DNA from: Ignavibacteria bacterium UBA5771
GTDB taxonomy: Bacteria > Bacteroidota > Ignavibacteria > Kapaibacteriales > UBA2268
Direction of reading: 5' to 3'
Length of the DNA: 21,376 bases
NCBI GenBank assembly: GCA_002418685.1
Contig: DIEP01000090.1
Span: 1 to 21,376 of the forward strand
Shown: in pieces, positions 15,859 to 21,376 of the stretch
Layout of the letters: the number at the start of each line of letters is the position of its first letter
Numbering within the stretch: position 1 is the stretch's first letter
Notes under the pieces: model-generated
The model's input: the letters and a program-made list of their open reading frames with translations, nothing else
Databases searched by the model: none
What the model was told of the DNA's origin: nothing
Translations under genes and position numbers: made by a program

Positions 15859-17505
15859 TCAGAATGAGCTTGTGACAGATAAATAAAATCCATTTGTTGC
15901 GGGAACCGTTCGGCAAATTCCTCCCACGCAAATGATACCTCCAGGACTTCTGCCATAACTTAATGAGAATCTGCTTGCATCCATCAAATACGCCACATTA
16001 AACGTGTAGAAAAGTAATTGATGGTCTTCAAATTCATTGCCATAATTCCAATCCAATGCGACGGAAGTCATAAAAGAGCCATAAAATGTTGTTTCCACCA
16101 AACCCGATAACCAATTGCCATTCTCATTATCAGCTTCATGCAGAGTCGAATCTTGCGTTTGCCATAAATGTTCGATTTTTGAGTGTAATGAGAAATTGTC
16201 TGAAAAGCGATATGTTCCTTCTGCACCAAGTATATTCACAAATATTTTCCCATAATGAGGTGCGCCGCTAAAAAACAAAATATCTTTATTATTAATTATA
16301 TTCGCATATCTGATTACTAAATCAAAATTACTACCAAAATACTTCGTAAAATCGAAGTTCGCATCTTGAAAAAGTAAAGTGTCGCCAATATCAAAGAATT
16401 TTGCATCATAAGTGTATTTATCAATTTGGTCTTTTCTTATTGATTGAACTCGAGAAAAATTCAAGCTAAAATCAGCACCGTCCCTGCCACCAAGGAATGA
16501 TCCCTCGGGCAAATGATAATTGAAATCATATTGCAATCCTGCTTCTCCGTTAAGTTGCGTGGAATAAGGAAAAATGGAATAGCGAGAAAAGAAATGCTGC
16601 TTTGTTAGTGGTGGAATGAAATTCATAGTTAGCTGAGTGGATCTTGCGTCGCGCTGGCCTCGCAAGTCCATATTATCCACACGGTGCAGCGAAAGAGATG
16701 TGCCAAACCCTTCTCCATAATAGCTCATATTCAAAATTAATCCATTCCCATTATTATAAGTGAAATTATTGACCGCTTCGGGATGATTGTAAGCATAACT
16801 AAATTCGCCGTCTATCGAAAATTTTGGGCTGTATAAACCTGCTCGTAATGAATATGCAAGTTCATTCTGACGTAAAATCAAGTTTGGATTGTCGTCCTGC
16901 TCATACTTGCTAACGACCGATGCCCCAAAAGTTACGTTCCAATTATTTGGAAAGGCATTCTTAAATATTTCCGAAAAGTTTAAATCGAGATTTCCTGCTC
17001 TTATAATTGAATTGGATGTTTCCCAGAAATTTCTCATTTTGCCAATCATAATGCGAGCATCTACTCCCGCAATAGGACGAACGACAAATCGAGCGCCCTC
17101 AATTGAATTATCAACTCCGAGGAATGGATCCCAATAAGAACGAAGGATAAGACCGCTACCATACTGTTCATAGAAATTGCCTGCGCTGACTTCAATTTTG
17201 TCGCCTCGATAAGTAATATTTTTATATGGAATACCTGTCCCTTTATAGCGTGAATCAATTCCAAGAATCGGATTTAAAAATGCTTCAAATCTTGTGGAAA
17301 CGTCAAAATTCCCAACTCTATAATTTAAATTGAGATAAGAATTTGAGAGGATTTGTTCGGAAGAGGGGGGCGCATTTATCACTGAGTCCTTTTTATAAGT
17401 CTGAGCTTCAATTGAAACATTCCCCGAAAAAGCACCAATACTTTGCGAAAACAAATTGAGATTAGCAAATATCAGAAATATCGTGGTATAAATATATTTT
17501 TTCAT
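15859..17505 (-). CDS. Outer-membrane beta-barrel protein, DUF6029-like
   Basis: This 548-residue exported protein has a signal peptide (about 1-20, ending NLFSQ), then alternating amphipathic beta strands rich in Tyr, Asn and aromatic residues to the end, and a terminal Phe, as expected of an outer-membrane barrel. The block at 109-140 (GNFYEQYGSGLILRSYWDP and LGVDNSIEGARF) is the signature I associate with the Bacteroidota family DUF6029. No plug domain or TonB box is seen. Near the C-terminus, GGIICVGGICRTVP has two cysteines that could form a disulfide in a loop. Function is unknown; a structural or transport role in the outer membrane is likely. It is a single-gene unit with its own promoter, divergent from the superoxide dismutase gene. 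Confidence 0.85.
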   Translation of the reverse strand: MKKYIYTTIFLIFANLNLFSQSIGAFSGNVSIEAQTYKKDSVINAPPSSEQILSNSYLNLNYRVGNFDVSTRFEAFLNPILGIDSRYKGTGIPYKNITYRGDKIEVSAGNFYEQYGSGLILRSYWDPFLGVDNSIEGARFVVRPIAGVDARIMIGKMRNFWETSNSIIRAGNLDLNFSEIFKNAFPNNWNVTFGASVVSKYEQDDNPNLILRQNELAYSLRAGLYSPKFSIDGEFSYAYNHPEAVNNFTYNNGNGLILNMSYYGEGFGTSLSLHRVDNMDLRGQRDARSTQLTMNFIPPLTKQHFFSRYSIFPYSTQLNGEAGLQYDFNYHLPEGSFLGGRDGADFSLNFSRVQSIRKDQIDKYTYDAKFFDIGDTLLFQDANFDFTKYFGSNFDLVIRYANIINNKDILFFSGAPHYGKIFVNILGAEGTYRFSDNFSLHSKIEHLWQTQDSTLHEADNENGNWLSGLVETTFYGSFMTSVALDWNYGNEFEDHQLLFYTFNVAYLMDASRFSLSYGRSPGGIICVGGICRTVPATNGFYLSVTSSF

Positions 17506-17522
17506 TAGAATATTATTTTTTA

Positions 17523-17530
17523 CAAAATTA
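17523..17530 (-). promoter_or_regulatory. -7 element TAATTTTG, DUF6029 gene
   Basis: CAAAATTA on plus reads TAATTTTG on minus, 17 bases before the ATG. Confidence 0.5.
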
Positions 17531-17591
17531 AAATTTTAAAATTAAAGAATTTACTTGAAATGACAATTTCAAAATCGTAAGTTCGTCAACA

Positions 17592-17707
17592 TTAATATTA
17601 ATTTTATGTTATCTTAATTTTTAGAGAATAAAATGTCTAAATCAATCGCTAACTCAATTTTAATATTAATTTTATGTTTTTTTTTGGAGAATAATATGGC
17701 TAACTCA
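17592..17707 (+). repeat. Tandem duplication of the superoxide dismutase leader and start
   Basis: Copy 1 (17592-17655) and copy 2 (17660-17707) share three blocks in the same order. These are a 19-base identical block TTAATATTAATTTTATGTT (17592-17610 and 17660-17678); AGAGAATAAA-ATG versus GGAGAATAAT-ATG (17623-17635 and 17686-17698); and GCTAACTCA (17647-17655 and 17699-17707). Each copy carries one ATG, and both are in the same frame. Copy 2 would be the leader of a protein starting at 17696, while copy 1 makes the whole of copy 2 translatable as an N-terminal extension. Confidence 0.75.
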
Positions 17708-18385
17708 GAACCTTCTCTCGGATTACTCGAAATCGACGTAACAAAGATTTCAGAAAACTCGTTGAAATATCCTTATCAGCAAGATCCTTTGCCTTATGAT
17801 CAAGCTGCTCTCGAACCCTATATCGACGCAGCAACAATGGATGTGCATTATAATAAACATCATAAAGCATATACTGATAAATTCAATGCAGCCCTTAAAG
17901 CAGAAAATGCAACGGGTACACCTCTTCTCGAAATATTCAAAAATATTAGCAAATATTCGGACGGATTGAAAAACAATGGCGGCGGTTATTTTAATCACCT
18001 TCTTTTCTGGAAAATTATGACTCCATCCAGCACAAAAGAACCCGTTGGCGAATCAAAAGATGCAATTAACAAAACATTTGGGACGTTTGCTGATTTCAAA
18101 AAATTATTTAGTGAAGCAGCAATCAACAGATTTGGAAGCGGTTGGGCATGGTTAAGTATGGATAAAGATGGCAAATTGTTCATTTCTTCAACACAAAATC
18201 AGAACAATCCATTGATGGATATAGTTCCACAAAAAGGAATACCTTTGCTTTTGATTGACGTTTGGGAGCATGCTTATTATTTGAAATATCAAAATCGACG
18301 TAATGAATATGTCGAAAACTTTTGGAATGTCATCAATTGGAACGAGGTCGAAAGACGCTATCAAGAGGCAAAGAAATCTTTATGA
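17633..18385 (+). CDS. sodA: Superoxide dismutase, Mn-type (Fe/Mn family), possibly exported
   Basis: It converts superoxide to oxygen and hydrogen peroxide. Of 250 residues, about 47-250 form the Fe/Mn SOD domain. The four metal ligands are His72 (VHYNKHH), His122 (NHLLFW), Asp209 and His213 (IDVWEHAYY). Gln190 in TQNQNNPL is at the position and in the context of Mn enzymes, although iron or cambialistic use is possible. The start is uncertain. From ATG 17633 the N-terminus MSKSIANSILILILCFFL resembles a short signal peptide. From the in-frame ATG 17696 (Met22, with GGAG six bases upstream) the protein has no export signal but still has about 25 residues before the domain. The two starts lie in a duplicated leader. 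No TAnnTTTG element is found upstream, unlike most units here. Confidence 0.95.
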   Translation: MSKSIANSILILILCFFLENNMANSEPSLGLLEIDVTKISENSLKYPYQQDPLPYDQAALEPYIDAATMDVHYNKHHKAYTDKFNAALKAENATGTPLLEIFKNISKYSDGLKNNGGGYFNHLLFWKIMTPSSTKEPVGESKDAINKTFGTFADFKKLFSEAAINRFGSGWAWLSMDKDGKLFISSTQNQNNPLMDIVPQKGIPLLLIDVWEHAYYLKYQNRRNEYVENFWNVINWNEVERRYQEAKKSL

Positions 18386-18416
18386 TTTCTTTGTAAACCT
18401 ATTCATATCAAAATTT

Positions 18417-18424
18417 TATCTTTG
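18417..18424 (+). promoter_or_regulatory. Promoter TTTG-N23-TATCTTTG, glycosyltransferase gene
   Basis: TATCTTTG matches TAnnTTTG, and a TTTG at 18390-18393 lies 23 bases upstream as a possible -33 box. The element ends only 5 bases before the ATG, so the transcript would begin at or very near the start codon (leaderless). Confidence 0.45.
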
Positions 18425-18429
18425 ACATA

Positions 18430-20676
18430 ATGAAGATTGCTTTTATTGCAACATATCCTCCGCGAGAATGTGGAATTGGAACTTTTACGAATAATCTTTT
18501 TCTATCCATCGTAAATCATAATGGAACAACCAAGGAGCCTATTGAAGGATTTGTTGTAGCGTTAAACGATCACGAACAAACTTATAATTTTCCAGAAGAA
18601 GTAATACATGCCATTAGACAGGAACATCAGCGCGATTATTTGGAAGCAGCAAAATTTATTAATTTAAGTGGTGCAGACATTTGCGTGCTTCAACATGAAT
18701 TTGGGATATATGGTGGTCAAAATGGCATGTATATACTTCCATTGCTTCATCGCCTCGAAATTCCCCTGATTGTAACGCTTCATACAGTAGTCAAAACTCC
18801 TTCTTACAATGAGAAAGCTGTTTTACAAGAGATATGTAAAATGGCTCAAAAAGTAGTTGTGATGAGTCATACTGCAATTAAGTTTCTTACAACCATTTAT
18901 AATGTAGATAAAGATAAAATTGTATATATAGAACATGGCGTTCCTGAAATTCAATACAATCACGAGCAAGCTAAAAAAGAATTCAAACTCGAAAATAAAA
19001 AGTTATTACTCACCTTTGGTTTTATTAGCCGAAATAAAGGTATCGAAACAGTTATAAAAGCATTACCAAAAGTTATTGAAAAGCATCCCGAAGTTTTGTA
19101 TTTAGTTTTAGGTAAAACTCATCCGAATGTTTTTCGCCAATCAGGTGAAGAATATCGTAATTATCTGCAGCGTTTGATTAAAAGTCTGAATGTGGACGAC
19201 TATGTTTTTTTTATGAACGAGTTTGTCACTCAAAAAGAATTGTCCAAATATTTATCTGCATCTGATATTTATATCACACCTTACCTGAATGAAGCGCAAA
19301 TTACAAGTGGAACACTTTCGTATGCTATTGGTGCGGGTTCAGCTGTTATTTCAACTCCCTACTGGCATGCTTCTGAATTATTAGATGATGGGAGAGGAAA
19401 ACTTTTCGATTTTAATGATTCAGATGGGCTTTCAAATATTCTTATGGAATTATTGGATAATCCTGATGAATTGCAAAGTCTTCGCAAAAAGGCTTATGAT
19501 TATGGCAGAACAATAACATGGTCCAAGACAGGTGGCAAATATATTGCAGTTGCTGAAAATATTATTGCCAGTAATCTGAAAGTGTTAGCCGAAAAAGATA
19601 CTTCCATTGATCCTCTCATTCTACCCCCTTTTTCACTTGCTCATATAAAGCGGTTAACCGATGACACAGGAATTATCCAACACGCGAAATTTGGTATCCC
19701 TAATTTGAAAGAAGGCTACTGCCTGGATGATAATGCACGGGCTTTGCTTATGGTATTGATGGCATATAAACAAAAAAAAGATTCCCTTGCACTGGATTTG
19801 TCTCCAATTTATTTAAGCTATATAAACTATATGCAAAATAAAGATGGGACTTTCAGGAATTTTCTCAGCTTTAACCGGAACTTTCTTGATGAGGTAGGGT
19901 CAGAAGATTCTTTCGGAAGGACGATCTGGGCGCTTGGATACTTGCTTGGTAATGCTCCTAATGATGCTTATTACCAAACAGGTAAATCTATTTTCTTTAA
20001 TGCGTCAGACAATTTCGAGAAGCTTCAATCAGTAAGAGGTATTGCAAATACTATAGTAGGTATCAGTTATTACTTGAAAAGTAATCCTAATGATGTCCAA
20101 ATGATCCAAAGATTAAGAAATCTTACGAACAAATTGATTATGCAATATGAGATAAATAATTCCCCTGACTGGAAATGGTTCGAACCAATTCTATCTTATG
20201 ATAATGGAATGTTGCCACTCGCACTTCTACATTCAGCAGAAATACTTAATGATGAAAAAATAACCGAGGTCGCAATTGAAACAATGAACTTCCTGACTGG
20301 AATTACTCTTAAAGATGGTTATTTAACTTTAATTGGAAATGAAAAGTGGTATACAAAAGGTGGCGAGCGTTCTATGTTTGCACAGCAACCATTGGATGCC
20401 CTTGCTATGGTCTTAATGTTTCATCAAGCATTTCATCTGACTAATGATAAAGAATACCTTAATAAGCTCTTTACTTGTTTCATGTGGTTCTTGGGCGAAA
20501 ATGATATTAGGATGAGTTTGTTCGATTTTGAGACTAAAGGTTGTTGCGATGGTATTGAAAATTATGGCATCAATCGAAATCAGGGCGCCGAAAGTTCGCT
20601 TGCATATTTGATATCTCATCTAACAGTTCTGCAAGCATTTGAGGAAATAGATTTGAAGCAGCTCCAGAAAAAGTAG
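18430..20676 (+). CDS. GT4-family glycosyltransferase fused to a helical-toroid domain
   Basis: The 748-residue cytoplasmic protein joins two parts. Residues 1-380 are a GT-B fold of family GT4: the acceptor-side loop PPRECGIGTFTNN at 10-22, QHEFGIYGGQNG at 88-99, FGFISRNKGIE at 196-206 with phosphate-binding Arg201 and Lys203, and a nucleotide-sugar motif at 288-296. There the usual E-x7-E is Glu288 followed by Leu296, so the second Glu is replaced. Residues about 395-745 look like an alpha/alpha-toroid (six-hairpin) domain with conserved acidic patches: CLDDNARAL at 431-439, GSEDSFGRTIWALG at 490-503, WKWFEP and SYDNG near 581-593, and NRNQGAESSLAYL at 715-727. The gene is convergent with a GH130 gene, so a mannose-type glycan is the likely product. 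Donor, acceptor and toroid activity are not known. Confidence 0.85.
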   Translation: MKIAFIATYPPRECGIGTFTNNLFLSIVNHNGTTKEPIEGFVVALNDHEQTYNFPEEVIHAIRQEHQRDYLEAAKFINLSGADICVLQHEFGIYGGQNGMYILPLLHRLEIPLIVTLHTVVKTPSYNEKAVLQEICKMAQKVVVMSHTAIKFLTTIYNVDKDKIVYIEHGVPEIQYNHEQAKKEFKLENKKLLLTFGFISRNKGIETVIKALPKVIEKHPEVLYLVLGKTHPNVFRQSGEEYRNYLQRLIKSLNVDDYVFFMNEFVTQKELSKYLSASDIYITPYLNEAQITSGTLSYAIGAGSAVISTPYWHASELLDDGRGKLFDFNDSDGLSNILMELLDNPDELQSLRKKAYDYGRTITWSKTGGKYIAVAENIIASNLKVLAEKDTSIDPLILPPFSLAHIKRLTDDTGIIQHAKFGIPNLKEGYCLDDNARALLMVLMAYKQKKDSLALDLSPIYLSYINYMQNKDGTFRNFLSFNRNFLDEVGSEDSFGRTIWALGYLLGNAPNDAYYQTGKSIFFNASDNFEKLQSVRGIANTIVGISYYLKSNPNDVQMIQRLRNLTNKLIMQYEINNSPDWKWFEPILSYDNGMLPLALLHSAEILNDEKITEVAIETMNFLTGITLKDGYLTLIGNEKWYTKGGERSMFAQQPLDALAMVLMFHQAFHLTNDKEYLNKLFTCFMWFLGENDIRMSLFDFETKGCCDGIENYGINRNQGAESSLAYLISHLTVLQAFEEIDLKQLQKK

Positions 20677-20713
20677 CGTGGACATTTGCAGCGTGCTATT
20701 TTGGAAGATTTTG

Positions 20714-21376
20714 CTACATCCCCGATCTCTTCAGTTCCCCAAGCAATTCCGCTAAATTGACAGTAGCATAAGTTGATGCGTAATCCGACATAGCATAAGG
20801 TATAATAAGGCTGTCATTGTGGATCATTGAACCGCATGAATATATTACATTTGGCACATATCCTTCCCTTTCAGTATCGTTTGGCATCATCAAGGGAGTT
20901 TTCAACCTTCCGATTTCTTTTTCGGGATTATCAAGATCGAATAACGACGCACTTAAAACATATTCCCGCATTGGTCCTACTCCATGTGTCATTACCAGCC
21001 AGCCATCTTCAGTTTCTATGGGCGATCCGCTATTCCCAATTTGAATAAATTCCCATGGATATTTGGGTTCCTGAATAAGTTTGGCTTCATTCCAAATATT
21101 GATATTGTTTGAAAAGGCAATATAATTATTCACTCCGTCTATCCTGCAGAGCATAGCATATTTTCCATTAATCTTTCGGGGAAACAATGCCATCCCTTTA
21201 TTTTTTACAATTTCACCGTGGATAGGTTTGATTTTAAATTGATAGAAGTCCTTTGTTTCCAACATTTTTGGTAATATACTTATTCCATCATAAGCAGTAT
21301 AAGTGGCATAATACATAATCTCGTCATCATCATCAGTAAATTTAACAAAGCGAGCATCTTCAATACCATTTTTTTC
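20714..21376 (-). CDS. GH130-family glycoside phosphorylase/hydrolase, partial
   Basis: The frame is open to the right edge, so the N-terminal part of the gene is missing; about 220 C-terminal residues are visible. The first visible residues include GIEDARFV and FTDDDDEIMYYATYTAYDG, the GxEDxR region and following strand typical of GH130 five-bladed propellers (PF04041). The Asp of that motif is my candidate for the family's single catalytic acid (inference). Later come ALFPRKINGKYAML, IQIGNSGSPIETEDGWLVMTHGVGP and GYVPNVIYSCGSM. GH130 enzymes phosphorolyse or hydrolyse beta-mannosides; subfamily cannot be set from this part. Stop codons are 37 bases apart tail to tail with the GT4 gene, so the two glycan genes form a locus but not an operon. 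Confidence 0.85.
   Translation of the reverse strand, partial: EKNGIEDARFVKFTDDDDEIMYYATYTAYDGISILPKMLETKDFYQFKIKPIHGEIVKNKGMALFPRKINGKYAMLCRIDGVNNYIAFSNNINIWNEAKLIQEPKYPWEFIQIGNSGSPIETEDGWLVMTHGVGPMREYVLSASLFDLDNPEKEIGRLKTPLMMPNDTEREGYVPNVIYSCGSMIHNDSLIIPYAMSDYASTYATVNLAELLGELKRSGM

Noticed and set aside
18369..18393. Nine-base-pair hairpin (CAAAGAAAT/ATTTCTTTG) at the end of the SOD gene as a terminator
   Set aside because: It is AT-rich, overlaps the coding end, has a 7-base loop and no following T run; it also overlaps the candidate -33 box of the next gene.
20714..21316. Treating the Met at 21314-21316 as the start of the GH130 gene
   Set aside because: The frame stays open to the window edge, and the upstream codons encode the conserved GIEDARFV motif, so the gene is cut by the edge and does not start there.
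1..21376. CRISPR arrays, insertion sequences, phage or integrase genes, toxin-antitoxin pairs
   Set aside because: No regularly spaced repeats, transposase-like frames, terminal inverted repeats or attachment-site duplications were found by reading both strands.

Overview
The window is an AT-rich bacterial chromosome segment, densely packed with mostly housekeeping and envelope genes. It most likely comes from the Bacteroidota/Chlorobi side of the FCB group; a Kapabacteria- or Ignavibacteria-like lineage is my best guess, and rank below phylum is not resolvable by eye. Three things support this: an outer-membrane protein of the DUF6029 type (a Bacteroidota family); secreted proteins with FlgD-like C-terminal Ig domains; and a Bacteroidota-type -7 promoter element (TAnnTTTG) 5 to 50 bases upstream of nine start codons, mostly without Shine-Dalgarno sites. 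There is no rRNA, tRNA, CRISPR array, transposase, integrase or phage gene.

Layout. 1-3350: an ABC/MCE-type auxiliary lipoprotein (minus), a divergent PAS-plus-coiled-coil protein (plus), and a two-gene septal cell-wall unit, ftsL-like then ftsI (minus), whose end overlaps the PAS gene tail to tail. 3351-3784: a 434-base gap with a strong bidirectional terminator and a possibly decayed reading frame. 3785-8072, all minus: rpsD alone with its own promoter; an enoyl-ACP-reductase-like SDR followed by an acyl-CoA dehydrogenase (a lipid-metabolism pair); and a glutamine synthetase. 8073-8344: a divergent promoter region holding a GC-richer island with a 40-codon open frame that lacks a start codon. 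8345-14311, all plus: an exported M28 peptidase with PDZ domain, a small two-helix membrane protein, a PstS-like lipoprotein, a secreted TPR protein, a thioredoxin-type arsenate reductase/LMW phosphatase and a secreted FlgD-Ig protein. 14396-15748: asparaginyl-tRNA synthetase. A REP-like palindrome separates it from the convergent DUF6029 outer-membrane gene (minus). 17633-18385: an Mn-type superoxide dismutase with a duplicated leader. 18430-21376: a GT4 glycosyltransferase fused to a predicted helical-toroid domain, convergent with a GH130 gene cut by the right edge.

How they fit together. Much of the window serves the envelope: lipid transport, septal peptidoglycan, periplasmic proteolysis, phosphate/arsenate-related binding and surface proteins. 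The most unusual items are the GT4-toroid/GH130 glycan pair, the duplicated superoxide dismutase leader with two in-frame starts, and the coding-like island upstream of the glutamine synthetase. I found no clear new multigene system such as a defence island or biosynthetic cluster; the GT/GH130 pair is the best candidate for under-described biochemistry.
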